Assembly: GCF_036409155.1 (NCBI RefSeq)
Contig: NZ_JAZGLW010000001.1
Coordinates: 248,001-312,000, forward strand
Direction: 5' to 3'
Source of the DNA: Mycobacterium sp. 050128
Lineage (GTDB): Bacteria > Actinomycetota > Actinomycetes > Mycobacteriales > Mycobacteriaceae
Length of the DNA: 64,000 nt
A program made the position numbers and the translations under genes. This document shows positions 26,710 through 37,455 of this stretch, in pieces. Positions within the stretch are counted from its first letter, which is position 1. Each line of letters begins with the position of its first letter. Under the pieces are notes generated by a model, which saw only the letters and a program-made list of their open reading frames with translations, was not told where the DNA came from and searched no databases.

Positions 26710-26715
26710 ACACTA
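26710..26715 (-). promoter_or_regulatory. -10 element (TAGTGT) for the PH-domain gene, inside the birA stop
   Basis: TAGTGT on the minus strand ends 6 bases before the ATG at 26703. Its first three bases are the birA stop codon, so the gene can be transcribed separately from birA although only 9 bases divide them. Confidence 0.45.
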
Positions 26716-27519
26716 GCCCCGCAAATGCACGACGTCACCGGCGGAAACGACGACGGTCTCGTTGCCGGCCTCCAGACACAGCCGGCCCTGATCGTCGATT
26801 CCGCTGGCCGTCCCGACGATCTCCTTGCCGCCGGGCAGCTGTGCGCGCACCCGGGTGCCGATGGTCAGGCTGCGTGCCCGGTAGTCGGCGGCTAACTGCC
26901 AGTCGGCCCCGCGAGCGGCCTGCCACGCCACGATCCGCCCGCCGAGCTCGCGCAGCACCGCGCCGACCAGTTGACCGCGGTCGGGGGCGGCCACGCCCAG
27001 GTCGAACAAGGAGGTCGCCCTCGGACCGTCGACCTCCTCGGGTGCCTGAGTCACGTTGAGCCCCAGGCCAATTACCACGACCGGCCGCGCCACCTCGGCG
27101 AGGATTCCGGCCAGCTTGCCACCCGCGGCCAGCACGTCGTTGGGCCACTTGAGGCCGAGTTCCACCCCGCCCAACAGCGGGGCCACGGCGTCGACCACCG
27201 CCACTCCGGTGGCCAGCGGCAGCCAGCCCCACCCGGTGACCGGGACGTCGACGACGCTCACCGCGACCGACATCGTGATCTGTGCCCGCGGCGAAGCCGA
27301 CCAGCCGCGGCCGTGCCGTCCGCGACCGGCGGTCTGGTGTTCGGCGATCAGCACCGCTCCGGCGATGTCGGTGCCGTCGGCCGCGCGAGCCAGTAGATCG
27401 GCGTTCGTGGAACCGGTCTGCTCGACGACATCGAGCCGCCGCCAACCCAATCCGGTCCCGACGAGCTCGGTGCGCAGCGCGGCCGCATCCAGTGGCGGCC
27501 TCAGTGAGTCGCGATCCAT
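26713..27519 (-). CDS. birA: BirA biotin-protein ligase, without DNA-binding domain
   Basis: Attaches biotin to the carrier lysine of acyl-CoA carboxylases; AccA3 (33223-35019) is the obvious client nearby. The 268-residue enzyme has GRGRHGR at 65-71 (biotinyl-5'-AMP loop) and KWPNDV at 124-129, then a C-terminal SH3-like cap. It lacks the N-terminal winged helix of E. coli BirA, so it is a group I ligase and not a repressor. The ATG has a TAGGCT -10 with an 8-base gap, suggesting a leaderless message. Confidence 0.95.
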   Translation of the reverse strand: MDRDSLRPPLDAAALRTELVGTGLGWRRLDVVEQTGSTNADLLARAADGTDIAGAVLIAEHQTAGRGRHGRGWSASPRAQITMSVAVSVVDVPVTGWGWLPLATGVAVVDAVAPLLGGVELGLKWPNDVLAAGGKLAGILAEVARPVVVIGLGLNVTQAPEEVDGPRATSLFDLGVAAPDRGQLVGAVLRELGGRIVAWQAARGADWQLAADYRARSLTIGTRVRAQLPGGKEIVGTASGIDDQGRLCLEAGNETVVVSAGDVVHLRG

Positions 27520-27527
27520 CGACGTCC

Positions 27528-27533
27528 AGCCTA
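27528..27533 (-). promoter_or_regulatory. -10 element (TAGGCT) for leaderless birA
   Basis: TAGGCT on the minus strand fits TANNNT; 8 bases separate it from the birA ATG at 27519. It lies in the 26 bases between birA and the upstream dehydrogenase gene. Confidence 0.45.
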
Positions 27534-27545
27534 GAGGGCCGGAGC

Positions 27546-29111
27546 TCAGTGACGGCGATCTCGCATGTCCAGCGCCGCCAGGTGGCTGAACAGCATGCTG
27601 GTCCCGATCGGGTTACCGCCGCCGGGATAGGCCAGCCCGCTGGGCGCGGCCATCGTGTTGCCCGCCGCGTACAGACCGGGGATGGGCTTGCCGGAGGTGT
27701 CGAGCACCCGCGCCGCGGTATCGGTGCGCAGGCCGCCCTTGGTGCCCAGATCGGACAGGCCGAACTGCGCGGCGTGATACGGCGGTGAGTCGATGGGCAC
27801 CAGCGGCGACGCGCCCGCCGAGAAGGCGCGGTCGAAGGCCTCGTCGCCGCGGCCGAAGTCCTCGTCGACGCCGGATGCGGCAAAACCGTTGAACCGGGCC
27901 ACAGTTGCGGCCAGCCGATCCCCCGGGACCCCGATCTTGGCGGCCAGCTCCTCGAGAGTGTCGGCGGTGTGCCACAGCCCGGCAGCGACGTACTTCTCGG
28001 TCTCGACGATGGACACGTTGGCGGCCTTGACCGGCGGCACCTCGCCTTCCTTGTCGTCGTAGATCATCCAGTACGGCAACGACATTGAGCCGTCTTGTAG
28101 CTGCGCGATGATCTCGCGCCCGGCCCGGTCGTAGGCCCTCGACTCGTTGACGAACCGATTGCCGTGCTGGTTGACGAAGATGCCGCCGGTGAACCACAGC
28201 GCGAACGCCGAGCGGCCGTCGGGATGGGTCATGCCCGGTGACCACCACGCCTGGTCCAGCAGGTCGGTGTCGGCGCCCGCGGCGATGCCGGCCCGCAGTG
28301 CCAGACCGCGACTTCCCGGGCCGCCCATGGTGTCTCGCGCCACGCCCGGCACGCCGTATTCGCGGCGCAACTCCTCGTTGGCTTCGAAACCGCCGGCGGC
28401 CAGCAGCACGCCCAGCCGGGTGCGGATCGCGCGGCGCTCGCCGGCGGTCTCGACGATCGCTCCCGTGACCCGCCTATGCGGCCCGTCGGACATCACCAGC
28501 TCGACCAGCGCGGTGTCGCGTTGCAGCGACGCGCTGGGGTACTGCTCGATGGCCTTGAGGAAACGCGCGATCAGCGCGCGGCCGCCGAGGTAGTAGTCGG
28601 GCGGGGTTTCGGCGCCGAGCCGGTCGGTGTCCAGCGGCCCGCGAATCGCGTCGCGCAATTCGGGAGCGGCGGCCACTTTCAACGGCTTGGCGGCGATGTG
28701 GCGCTGCCCGTCCAGGCGCGCCTTCGGTGCCTTGCCGTAGTAGTCGGGCCAGGGCAACGGCACGAACTTCAGGTTTGGGTCTTCCTCCAGATACTCGATC
28801 AGCGGCGCGCCACCGCGCACGAACGTCTCCTGGAGGTCGCGGGGGGTGCGGTCGCCGACCACCGCCCGGTAGTAGGTGAGGGCGTCCTCGATGGTGTCGT
28901 CGTCCATGCCGGCCCGGACGAGCACCGGGTTGCAGGGGAACCAGACGCCGCCGCCGCCGGAGTAGGCCGTCGTGCCACCGAATTTGTCGGTCGCCTCGAC
29001 CAGCAGCACCTCGAGTCCTTCGCGCGCCGCGGTGTAGGCACCCGTGACCCCGCCGCCGCCCGACCCCGCGACCAGCACGTCGCACTCTTGGCTCCACTGC
29101 ACCGTGCCCAT
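27546..29111 (-). CDS. FAD-dependent oxidoreductase of the 3-ketosteroid-delta1-dehydrogenase/fumarate reductase family
   Basis: Flavoprotein of 521 residues. The dinucleotide loop is [16 protein letters not shown] at about 14-29, followed by [16 protein letters not shown], which in KstD enzymes lines the flavin. Later come [13 protein letters not shown], a Tyr-rich [16 protein letters not shown] and the C-terminal [17 protein letters not shown], which holds the flavin isoalloxazine. The overall pattern suggests dehydrogenation of a ketosteroid ring or a similar cyclic ketone. I do not recall it here in H37Rv, so it looks accessory. The start is ATG 29111; a TAGGCT element lies 9 bases upstream. 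Confidence 0.85.
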   Translation of the reverse strand: MGTVQWSQECDVLVAGSGGGGVTGAYTAAREGLEVLLVEATDKFGGTTAYSGGGGVWFPCNPVLVRAGMDDDTIEDALTYYRAVVGDRTPRDLQETFVRGGAPLIEYLEEDPNLKFVPLPWPDYYGKAPKARLDGQRHIAAKPLKVAAAPELRDAIRGPLDTDRLGAETPPDYYLGGRALIARFLKAIEQYPSASLQRDTALVELVMSDGPHRRVTGAIVETAGERRAIRTRLGVLLAAGGFEANEELRREYGVPGVARDTMGGPGSRGLALRAGIAAGADTDLLDQAWWSPGMTHPDGRSAFALWFTGGIFVNQHGNRFVNESRAYDRAGREIIAQLQDGSMSLPYWMIYDDKEGEVPPVKAANVSIVETEKYVAAGLWHTADTLEELAAKIGVPGDRLAATVARFNGFAASGVDEDFGRGDEAFDRAFSAGASPLVPIDSPPYHAAQFGLSDLGTKGGLRTDTAARVLDTSGKPIPGLYAAGNTMAAPSGLAYPGGGNPIGTSMLFSHLAALDMRDRRH

Positions 29112-29120
29112 AGTCAGCGC

Positions 29121-29126
29121 AGCCTA
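29121..29126 (-). promoter_or_regulatory. -10 element (TAGGCT) for the flavin dehydrogenase gene
   Basis: TAGGCT on the minus strand, 9 bases before the ATG at 29111. It shares the 39-base divergent interval with the accD5 promoter, 10 bases away on the other strand. Confidence 0.4.
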
Positions 29127-29136
29127 TCCCCGCCGC

Positions 29137-29142
29137 TAAGCT
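29137..29142 (+). promoter_or_regulatory. -10 element (TAAGCT) for leaderless accD5
   Basis: TAAGCT fits TANNNT and is followed by 8 bases and the accD5 ATG at 29151. No ribosome site is present. Confidence 0.5.
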
Positions 29143-29150
29143 CGACTCCC

Positions 29151-30791
29151 ATGACGAGCGTTACCGACCACACTGCGGAACCCGCTGCCGAGCACACCAT
29201 TGACATCCACACCACCGCGGGCAAGCTGGCCGAACTGCACAAGCGCCGGGAAGAGTCGCTGCACCCCGTCGGTGAAGAGGCCGTCGAGAAGGTGCACGCC
29301 AAGGGCAAGCTGACCGCCCGCGAGCGCATCCTCGCCCTGCTGGACGAGGACTCGTTCGTCGAGCTCGACGCGCTGGCCAAGCACCGCAGCACCAACTTCG
29401 GCCTGGAAGCCAACCGCCCGCTCGGCGACGGTGTGATCACCGGCTACGGCACCATCGACGGCCGCGACGTCTGCATCTTCAGCCAGGACGCCACGGTGTT
29501 CGGCGGCAGCCTCGGCGAGGTCTACGGCGAGAAGATCGTCAAGGTCCAGGAGCTGGCCATCAAGACCGGCCGCCCGCTGATCGGCATCAACGACGGGGCG
29601 GGCGCGCGCATCCAGGAGGGTGTCGTCTCGCTGGGCCTCTACAGCCGCATCTTCCGCAACAACATCCTGGCGTCGGGCGTCATCCCGCAGATCTCGCTGA
29701 TCATGGGGGCAGCCGCGGGTGGGCACGTGTACTCCCCCGCCCTCACCGACTTCGTGGTGATGGTCGATCAGACCAGCCAGATGTTCATCACCGGACCCGA
29801 CGTCATCAAGACCGTCACCGGCGAGGACGTCACGATGGAGGAACTCGGCGGCGCCCACACCCACATGGCCAAGTCGGGCACGCTGCACTACGTCGCCTCC
29901 GGCGAGCAGGACGCCTTCGACTGGGTCCGCGACCTGCTCGGTTACCTGCCGCCCAACAACTTCACCGACGCCCCCCGCTACGCGGTGCCGGCCCCGGCGG
30001 GCCCGATCGAGGAGAACCTCACCGAAGAGGACCTCGAGCTGGACACGCTGATCCCGGACTCGCCCAACCAGCCGTACGACATGCACGAGGTGATCACCCG
30101 CATCCTCGACGACGACGAATTCCTGGAAATCCAGGCCGGTTACGCGCAGAACATCGTCGTCGGATTCGGCAGGGTCGACGGCCGGCCGGTCGGGATCGTG
30201 GCCAACCAGCCCACTCAGTTCGCGGGCTGCCTGGACATCAACGCCTCCGAGAAGGCAGCCCGGTTCGTGCGGACCTGCGACTGCTTCAACATCCCGATCA
30301 TCATGCTGGTGGACGTGCCCGGCTTCCTGCCGGGCACCGGCCAGGAATACAACGGCATCATCCGCCGCGGCGCCAAGCTGCTGTTCGCCTACGGCGAGGC
30401 GACCGTCCCGAAGATCACCGTCATCACCCGCAAGGCCTACGGCGGTGCCTACTGCGTGATGGGGTCCAAGGACATGGGCTGCGACGTCAACCTGGCCTGG
30501 CCGACTGCGCAGATCGCGGTCATGGGCGCCTCCGGCGCGGTCGGCTTCGTCTACCGCCAGCAGCTCAAGCAGGCCGCCGCCGAGGGCCGTGACGTCGACG
30601 AGCTGCGGCTGCAGTTGCAGCAGGAGTACGAGGACACGCTGGTCAACCCGTACGTCGCCGCCGAGCGCGGTTACGTCGACTCGGTCATCCCGCCGTCGCA
30701 TACCCGCGGTTACATCGGCACGGCGCTGCGCCTGCTGGAACGCAAGATCGCCCACCTGCCGCCGAAGAAGCACGGGAACATTCCGCTATGA
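29151..30791 (+). CDS. accD5: AccD5, acyl-CoA carboxylase beta (carboxyltransferase) subunit
   Basis: Carboxyltransferase that moves carboxyl from biotin to propionyl-CoA (mainly) to give methylmalonyl-CoA for multi-methyl-branched lipids, in complex with AccA3 and AccE5. The 546-residue protein has the two crotonase-like halves: the acyl-CoA oxyanion glycines [12 protein letters not shown] and [11 protein letters not shown], then [13 protein letters not shown] and [12 protein letters not shown] for the biotin side. The ATG at 29151 is fixed by a leaderless -10 and by homologue length. Its stop overlaps accE5 (ATGA). Confidence 0.97.
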   Translation: MTSVTDHTAEPAAEHTIDIHTTAGKLAELHKRREESLHPVGEEAVEKVHAKGKLTARERILALLDEDSFVELDALAKHRSTNFGLEANRPLGDGVITGYGTIDGRDVCIFSQDATVFGGSLGEVYGEKIVKVQELAIKTGRPLIGINDGAGARIQEGVVSLGLYSRIFRNNILASGVIPQISLIMGAAAGGHVYSPALTDFVVMVDQTSQMFITGPDVIKTVTGEDVTMEELGGAHTHMAKSGTLHYVASGEQDAFDWVRDLLGYLPPNNFTDAPRYAVPAPAGPIEENLTEEDLELDTLIPDSPNQPYDMHEVITRILDDDEFLEIQAGYAQNIVVGFGRVDGRPVGIVANQPTQFAGCLDINASEKAARFVRTCDCFNIPIIMLVDVPGFLPGTGQEYNGIIRRGAKLLFAYGEATVPKITVITRKAYGGAYCVMGSKDMGCDVNLAWPTAQIAVMGASGAVGFVYRQQLKQAAAEGRDVDELRLQLQQEYEDTLVNPYVAAERGYVDSVIPPSHTRGYIGTALRLLERKIAHLPPKKHGNIPL

Positions 30792-31069
30792 GTGACGGGA
30801 ACGAGACGAACGGTTCGGCCCCCGCGGGCGAAGAGACCGCCGAGGCCGCCGGGACCCCGCACGTGCCGCACATCCAGATTCTGCGGGGCCGTCCCACCCC
30901 CGCGGAGGTGGCCGCGCTGATCACCGTGCTGGGCAGTGCCGTGGGTGGTGGCGCGCAGCCCGAGCAGCCCGAGAGCACCCGCTGGGGTCTTCCGGTCGAC
31001 AAGCTGCGCTATGCGATCAGCAACTATCAGCGCATCACCCTGCAGGAACGCATCCACATGCAGCGATGA
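30788..31069 (+). CDS. accE5: AccE5, acyl-CoA carboxylase epsilon subunit
   Basis: Small subunit that bridges AccA3 and AccD5 and stimulates the carboxylase. The 93 residues start with an acidic, disordered tail (about 1-28) and then the conserved helix segment [21 protein letters not shown], shown here only as far as [16 protein letters not shown] for identification, ending [11 protein letters not shown]. The N-terminal tail is shorter than in H37Rv as I recall. It overlaps accD5 and maf by 4 bases each, so all three are coupled. Confidence 0.92.
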   Translation: MSDGNETNGSAPAGEETAEAAGTPHVPHIQILRGRPTPAEVAALITVLGSAVGGGAQPEQPESTRWGLPVDKLRYAISNYQRITLQERIHMQR

Positions 31070-31710
31070 CCCGGGTCGTACTCGGGTCGGCCTCCGGCGG
31101 CCGCCTCAAGGTGCTGCGCCAGGCGGGCATCGATCCCCTGGTCGTCGTCTCCGGCGTCGACGAGGATCGCCTGATCGCCAATCTGGGACCGGACGCCTCG
31201 CCCGGTGACGTGGTCTGTGCGCTGGCCCAGGCCAAGGCCGAGCAGGTGGCCGGCGAACTGGATGCCGCCGTTGCGACGGATTGTGTTGTGATCGGCTGTG
31301 ATTCGATGCTGTACCTCGACGGCGGGCTGTGCGGCAAGCCCGAATCCGTCGAGGCCGCGCGCCGGCTCTGGCAGTCGATGGCCGGGCGCTCCGGCCAGCT
31401 CTATACCGGTCACTGCGTTATCCGTATGCAGGACAACAACATTGTCCATTGCCAAGCGCAAACATCAATCACCACAGTGCATTTCGGAACACCGGAGCCC
31501 GACGACCTGGAGGCCTACCTGGCCGACGGCGAATCGCTGCGGGTCGCCGGCGGCTTCACCCTGGACGGCCTGGGCGGCTGGTTCATCGACGGCGTCGACG
31601 GCGATCCATCGGCCGTGGTGGGAATCGGATTGCCGCTGACGCGTGCGCTGCTGCGCCGCGCGGGCCTGTCCATCGCGGCACTGTGGGCGGACAACACGCC
31701 GAGCCCGTAA
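31066..31710 (+). CDS. maf: Maf-like nucleoside triphosphate pyrophosphatase
   Basis: Hydrolyses non-canonical or modified nucleoside triphosphates (dTTP/UTP type in the YhdE class) and is linked to septum control in other bacteria. The 214-residue protein begins [20 protein letters not shown], has VSGVDED near 28, the catalytic acidic segment [11 protein letters not shown] near 75 and [19 protein letters not shown] near 160. The ATG overlaps accE5 by 4 bases. The link to lipid carboxylation is positional only but is conserved in mycobacteria. Confidence 0.92.
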   Translation: MTRVVLGSASGGRLKVLRQAGIDPLVVVSGVDEDRLIANLGPDASPGDVVCALAQAKAEQVAGELDAAVATDCVVIGCDSMLYLDGGLCGKPESVEAARRLWQSMAGRSGQLYTGHCVIRMQDNNIVHCQAQTSITTVHFGTPEPDDLEAYLADGESLRVAGGFTLDGLGGWFIDGVDGDPSAVVGIGLPLTRALLRRAGLSIAALWADNTPSP

Positions 31711-31754
31711 GGAATTACCGGCTCGACGGTGTCGGCCGCGCAGACTCGCGTGGG

Positions 31755-31760
31755 TAGGCT
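31755..31760 (+). promoter_or_regulatory. -10 element (TAGGCT) for leaderless sseA
   Basis: TAGGCT is followed by 7 bases and GTG at 31768. It supports that GTG over the in-frame start at 31729, which would place the -10 inside the coding region. Confidence 0.5.
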
Positions 31761-31767
31761 TTGCCAT

Positions 31768-32673
31768 GTGCCGCTACCTCCCGATTCAAGCCCCACGCTG
31801 TCGGCCTACGCCCACCCTGAACGCCTAGTCACCGCCGACTGGCTGTCCGGCCACATGGGCTCGCCCGGTCTGGCGATCGTCGAATCCGACGAGGACGTGT
31901 TGCTCTACGACGTCGGGCACATTCCCGGCGCGGTCAAGATCGACTGGCACACCGACCTCAACGACCCGCGGGTCCGCGACTACATCTCCGGTGAGCAATT
32001 CGCGGAATTGATGAACCGCAAGGGCATCTCGCGCGACGACACCGTGGTGATCTACGGCGACAAGAGCAACTGGTGGGCGGCGTACGCGCTATGGGTCTTC
32101 ACGTTGTTCGGCCACCCCGATGTGCGGTTGCTCAACGGCGGGCGTGACCTGTGGCTGTCCGAGCGACGCGACACCAGCCTCGAGGTGCCGACCAAGACTT
32201 CGACCGGCTACCCCGTCGTCGCCCGCAACGACGCACCGATCCGCGCCTACAAGGACGACGTGCTCGACATCCTGGGCAGCCAGCCGCTGATCGACGTGCG
32301 CTCACCCGACGAATACACCGGCAAACGCACGCACATGCCCGACTACCCCGAAGAGGGCGCGCTGCGTGCCGGCCACATCCCGACCGCCCGATCGATCCCG
32401 TGGGGCAAGGCGGTCGACGAGAGCGGCCGGTTCCGCAGCCGCGAGGAACTCGAAGAGCTGTACGGATTCCTGCAACCCGACGACAAGACCGTCGTGTACT
32501 GCCGCATCGGAGAGCGGTCCAGCCACACCTGGTTCGTGCTCACCCACCTGCTGGGCAAGCCCGGCGTCCGCAATTACGACGGGTCCTGGACCGAGTGGGG
32601 CAACACCGTGCGGGTGCCGATCGTCGCGGGCTCTGAACCAGGGCAGACACCAGGAGCCGTACCGGCCCGATGA
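31768..32673 (+). CDS. sseA: SseA thiosulfate sulfurtransferase (tandem rhodanese)
   Basis: Cytosolic sulfurtransferase of 301 residues with two rhodanese domains, about 18-140 (inactive half) and 160-285. The active-site cysteine is Cys245 in [14 protein letters not shown], whose loop CRIGERS is typical of actinobacterial thiosulfate or mercaptopyruvate sulfurtransferases. The start at GTG 31768 follows a leaderless -10. It overlaps the SufE-like gene by 4 bases, so donor and acceptor of persulfide sulfur are probably made together. Confidence 0.93.
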   Translation: MPLPPDSSPTLSAYAHPERLVTADWLSGHMGSPGLAIVESDEDVLLYDVGHIPGAVKIDWHTDLNDPRVRDYISGEQFAELMNRKGISRDDTVVIYGDKSNWWAAYALWVFTLFGHPDVRLLNGGRDLWLSERRDTSLEVPTKTSTGYPVVARNDAPIRAYKDDVLDILGSQPLIDVRSPDEYTGKRTHMPDYPEEGALRAGHIPTARSIPWGKAVDESGRFRSREELEELYGFLQPDDKTVVYCRIGERSSHTWFVLTHLLGKPGVRNYDGSWTEWGNTVRVPIVAGSEPGQTPGAVPAR

Positions 32674-33092
32674 CTCTGCCCGCCCCCCTCGCCGAGGTGG
32701 TGTCCGACTTCGCCGAAGTGCAGGGTCAGGACAAGCTGAAGCTCTTGCTGGAATATGCCGATGAACTTCCAGCCCTGCCGCCCTTTTTGGCCGAAGCGTC
32801 GATGGAGCCGGTCCCCGAGTGCCAGTCGCCGCTGTTCTTGCACGTCGACGCGCACGACGCGAACCGGGTGCGGCTGTATTTCAGCGCTCCCGCCGAAGCG
32901 CCGACCACCCGCGGGTTTGCTTCGATCCTGGCCGCCGGCCTCGACGAGCAATCGGCCGCCGACATCCTGGGGGTGCCCGAAGATTTCTACAGCGAACTCG
33001 GGTTGGCCGCTCTGATCAGCCCGCTGCGGCTGCGGGGCATGTCGGCGATGCTGGCCCGCATCAAAAGGCGGCTGCGAGATACCGCCGAGTAA
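32670..33092 (+). CDS. SufE-like sulfur acceptor protein (Rv3284-like)
   Basis: SufE proteins take persulfide sulfur from a sulfurtransferase or desulfurase and pass it to the Fe-S scaffold. The 140-residue protein shows the SufE core: the reactive cysteine is Cys51 in [13 protein letters not shown], followed by [20 protein letters not shown] and the C-terminal [15 protein letters not shown]. The ATG overlaps sseA by 4 bases. In H37Rv the pair has been reported to interact, with SseA as donor; here that is inferred from the same arrangement. Confidence 0.9.
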   Translation: MTLPAPLAEVVSDFAEVQGQDKLKLLLEYADELPALPPFLAEASMEPVPECQSPLFLHVDAHDANRVRLYFSAPAEAPTTRGFASILAAGLDEQSAADILGVPEDFYSELGLAALISPLRLRGMSAMLARIKRRLRDTAE

Positions 33093-33222
33093 CCCCCGAA
33101 TACCGACACCGCCTCATCGTCCCGGCGGCGCGGCGCTTAGACTTCCCCCGAAATCGTTGTAAGAAATTCTCTTAGAGACGACGCAGAATAATCTCTGCCG
33201 ATAGGCCAAAACAGGAGGCGCA

Positions 33223-35019
<1,797 letters not shown>

Positions 35020-35021
35020 CT

Positions 35022-35047
35022 GCTGATCAGGCTTCCTGGGAATCAGC
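35022..35047 (+). terminator. Stem-loop after accA3
   Basis: GCTGAT-CAGG, loop CTT, CCTG, a 3-base bulge, then ATCAGC: ten base pairs in two blocks, starting 2 bases after the accA3 stop. There is no T tract. Its position fits a terminator or a 3'-end stabiliser. Confidence 0.5.
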
Positions 35048-35056
35048 TAAGTAAAC

Positions 35057-35083
35057 GTTGTCGGTCTGCGGCACCCGGGGTAG
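35057..35083 (+). promoter_or_regulatory. SigF-type promoter upstream of the STAS gene (GTTG-N17-GGGTAG)
   Basis: The mycobacterial SigF consensus is GTTT-N15-17-GGGTAT. Here GTTG at 35057-35060, 17 bases, and GGGTAG at 35078-35083 match at 8 of 10 positions. It lies about 130 bases before the STAS ATG in the only intergenic space between accA3 and that gene. Confidence 0.45.
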
Positions 35084-35215
35084 GGTTCGAGTCAGGTTGA
35101 GTTCACAGCCGCCCGGATTACGTCGGCGCCGCGCGGAAGGCGAATTCCCTTCCTTCAGTGTTATCGACCGTTGGCGTAGTCCCTCACACCAATCCTCGGT
35201 TGAGGGAGTGAAGCA

Positions 35216-35638
35216 ATGTCTGTGACCCAATCCTGGCAACAATGCCGAACGGCCCAATTCAGCGCCACCTGGAGCGTGTCGGGCACCGTCATCACGGTCG
35301 ACGGCGAACTCGACGCCGCGAACTCGGATCAGCTCGCGATCTACGTGCAGCGCAATGCCCGCCGTGCCAAGCGCGTGATCCTCGATCTGCGCAATCTGGA
35401 TTTGATTGGTACTGCGGGCTTTTCAGCATTACACCGCATCAACGTGGTGTGCTCGGGCGCCCAGCTGAGCTGGGCGATGGTGCCCAGCCCTGCGGTGATG
35501 CGCCTGTTGCGCGTGTGCGACCCGGACGGCACCCTGCCGGTGACGACGCCGATCGAGGAGCCGCTGCTGGAGCGGGTCGGGTGGCCCGCGGGCCCCGACG
35601 CGCGGCCGCTACTCCAACTGGTCACGCAGACGCGCTAG
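35216..35638 (+). CDS. STAS-domain protein, putative anti-sigma factor antagonist
   Basis: Soluble 140-residue protein made almost entirely of one STAS domain (about 15-110): VITVDGELDAANSDQL, then the core strand-loop LDLRNLDLIGTAGFSALHR. In classic antagonists this loop reads IDSSGL with a phosphorylated Ser; here it is IGTAGF, so the acceptor could only be Thr66 and the preceding Asp is Gly65. The ATG follows a GAGGGAG site. The gene is tail-to-tail with sigF and overlaps it by 30 bases. I do not recall a counterpart here in H37Rv. A role in releasing SigF from RsbW is inferred from position and fold. Confidence 0.82.
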   Translation: MSVTQSWQQCRTAQFSATWSVSGTVITVDGELDAANSDQLAIYVQRNARRAKRVILDLRNLDLIGTAGFSALHRINVVCSGAQLSWAMVPSPAVMRLLRVCDPDGTLPVTTPIEEPLLERVGWPAGPDARPLLQLVTQTR

Positions 35639-36403
35639 CGATTTAGCCAGCAGCCGCGATACGTGCATCTGCGAGATGCCGACTCGCTCGGCGATCTGCG
35701 TCTGGGTCATCGACTCAAAGAACCTGAGCACCAACACCGTTCGCTCTCGCTCGGGCAGGCTCTCCAGCAGCGGACGTAGCGACTCGCGGTCCTCGATGCG
35801 ATCGATGCTGGCGTCGACGTCACCAAGCGTGTCGGCGATGGCGCGCGCGTCCTCTTCGTCGCCGCCGCCCCCACCGCTGTCGATGGACAGGGTGTTGTAC
35901 GAGCTGCCCGCTACCAGACCTTCGACGACCTCGGCGCGGTCCATTTCCAGCTCGGCCGCGAGTTCGGTTGCGGTGGGCGCCCTCCCGAGGCGTTGCGATA
36001 GGTCGGCGGTGGCGCTACCGAGCCGCAGATGCAACTCCTTGAGACGCCGCGGGACCTTGACCGACCAGCTGTTGTCCCGGAAGTGCCGGCGGACCTCACC
36101 CATGATCGTGGGCACCGCGAACGACACGAAGTCCGATCCGGCGTCGACGTCGAAGCGCACCACCGCATTGACCAATCCCACTCGCGCGACCTGAACCAGA
36201 TCGTCGCGTGGTTCGCCACGACCCTCGAACCGGCGGGCGATGTGATCGGCCAGCGGCAGACACCGCTCGACGATCTTGTCCCGTTGGCGCTGGAATTCTG
36301 CCGAGTCGGCCGAGACGGTGGCCAGCTCACGGAACATATCCGGAACGTCGGCGTATTCGTTTGGGCGTGACGAGCCCGAACCGCCGTCAGCCTGCGGTGT
36401 CAC
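35609..36403 (-). CDS. sigF: RNA polymerase sigma factor SigF
   Basis: SigB/SigF-group sigma factor for stationary-phase and stress genes. The 264 residues include region 2 (GLVNAVVRFDVDAGSDFVSF, then MGEVRRHFRDNSWSVKVPRR), region 3 (LHLRLGSATADLSQRLGRAP) and region 4 with its helix-turn-helix (LPERERTVLVLRFFESMTQTQIAE). A glycine-rich linker SIDSGGGGGDEEDAR lies between regions 3 and 4. It overlaps rsbW by 4 bases, so the sigma factor and its inhibitor are co-translated. Its 3' end overlaps the STAS gene on the other strand. Confidence 0.97.
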   Translation of the reverse strand: MTPQADGGSGSSRPNEYADVPDMFRELATVSADSAEFQRQRDKIVERCLPLADHIARRFEGRGEPRDDLVQVARVGLVNAVVRFDVDAGSDFVSFAVPTIMGEVRRHFRDNSWSVKVPRRLKELHLRLGSATADLSQRLGRAPTATELAAELEMDRAEVVEGLVAGSSYNTLSIDSGGGGGDEEDARAIADTLGDVDASIDRIEDRESLRPLLESLPERERTVLVLRFFESMTQTQIAERVGISQMHVSRLLAKSLARLRDQLE

Positions 36404-36837
36404 CGGCTAGCGGCCGCCCGTCGCGCCGTCAGCGTGATACCGAAGACGCTGCCGGTTTCATTGGGCTCACGACCATCGTGGAAAGTCTGGACGTCGTCGG
36501 CCAGCGACGTCAGGACGTGCCAGCTGAAGCTGCCCGGCGACACCACGTCGTGGGTGTTGCAGGTGGCGGATGCCTCGACCACCAATTCGTCCGCGCGCGG
36601 GTCGACCACCACGATCAGCGTCGCGTCGGGGGTGGCCGACCGGATCAACCGCGTGCACACCTCGTCGACCGCGAGCCGCAAATCCGCCACGGCGTCGAAG
36701 TCCAGGTCTTCGTAGGTGCCGATCGCACCCACCAGCGTGCGCAACATCGCCAGGTTTTCCAGGCGCGCAGCAACATGCAATTCGACGGCTCTGTGGCCGC
36801 GTTGACGCTTGTCAGCGCGCAATCCAATATCGGTCAT
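36400..36837 (-). CDS. rsbW: RsbW (UsfX) anti-sigma factor of SigF
   Basis: Binds SigF and blocks it; a GHKL-fold protein related to SpoIIAB/RsbW. The 145 residues contain ARLENLAMLRTLVGAIGTYE, the N-box region LRLAVDEVCTRLIRSA, and the C-terminal GSVFGITLTARR. ATG 36837 is preferred over an upstream start at 36864 because GGGAG lies 6 bases before it and the length then equals H37Rv UsfX. A SigF-type promoter lies 226 bases upstream, so the operon is probably autoregulated. Confidence 0.95.
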   Translation of the reverse strand: MTDIGLRADKRQRGHRAVELHVAARLENLAMLRTLVGAIGTYEDLDFDAVADLRLAVDEVCTRLIRSATPDATLIVVVDPRADELVVEASATCNTHDVVSPGSFSWHVLTSLADDVQTFHDGREPNETGSVFGITLTARRAAASR

Positions 36838-37062
36838 ATGGTCTCCCGGCAACGTTTGGCTCACACTACCCCTCGCTTAAGAGCGCTCCATCGGTCGGGA
36901 CAGCCCACCCGGTTAGCCCTCATCGCGGCCGGGTATGTCACTCGATGTGGACGCGCCAGACACCACCGGCAGCCCGGGGACGCACACACTCGGGCGCGTC
37001 GCTTTGATCGCGTAGGCGCTGCGCGCAAAATCATCACGGGCGCTCATCATGGTTTACACCTG

Positions 37063-37087
37063 ATACCCACTCGACGGGGCGGATAAC
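37063..37087 (-). promoter_or_regulatory. SigF-dependent promoter of rsbW-sigF (GTTA-N15-GGGTAT)
   Basis: On the minus strand, GTTA (37087-37084) and GGGTAT (37068-37063) are separated by 15 bases. This matches the SigF consensus GTTT-N15-17-GGGTAT with one change. It lies between usfY and rsbW, where the autoregulated SigF promoter is found in other mycobacteria. Confidence 0.75.
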
Positions 37088-37117
37088 CTACGAATTTCGA
37101 GCGGGCCGCGCCGGGAA

Positions 37118-37429
37118 TCAGCTGTCGGGCGACTGCCTGACCGCGTCGGGGTGGTCGAGGTACCACCGATCGAAGATCCCTCGTACCCGACGGTGTTCGG
37201 CGGCCAGCCACACCAGGCCCACCACCGTGACGACAATCGCCGTCACACCTGCGGTCATGCCCTCGTGCTGATGTCCGGTGCCGAAGGCGGCGATGCTTCC
37301 GCACACCGCGACCACCCCGGCCACCACCATCAGATATCCGGGCCAGTGCAATACATCGATCAGTGATTCGCCGGCGAGTGGCCGCGTCGTCCGCAAATGG
37401 TCTACCGGGTCGTGATAGGTGTCTCCCAT
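37118..37429 (-). CDS. usfY: UsfY-like membrane protein of the sigF locus
   Basis: Protein of 103 residues starting MGDTYHDPVDHLRTTRPLAG, then two transmembrane helices (about 28-46 and 54-74) and a basic tail EHRRVRGIFDRWYLDHP. It resembles UsfY, which is encoded upstream of usfX in mycobacteria; its function is unknown. ATG 37429 has TAGGAG 6 bases upstream and is much better than a longer upstream reading that lacks similarity. It lies 26 bases after the next membrane-protein gene, so the two form an operon. Confidence 0.8.
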   Translation of the reverse strand: MGDTYHDPVDHLRTTRPLAGESLIDVLHWPGYLMVVAGVVAVCGSIAAFGTGHQHEGMTAGVTAIVVTVVGLVWLAAEHRRVRGIFDRWYLDHPDAVRQSPDS

Positions 37430-37455
37430 GGCTGCTCCTAGGGTCGCACCCCTCA

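Noticed and set aside
28476..29150. Upstream extension of accD5 to a 771-residue protein
   Set aside because: The extension runs antisense through the flavin dehydrogenase gene, while the ATG at 29151 has a leaderless -10 and matches the family length.
35027..35257. 76-residue minus-strand frame in the accA3/STAS interval
   Set aside because: No ribosome site, no similarity, and it overlaps the STAS start and the hairpin; the interval is better explained as regulatory.
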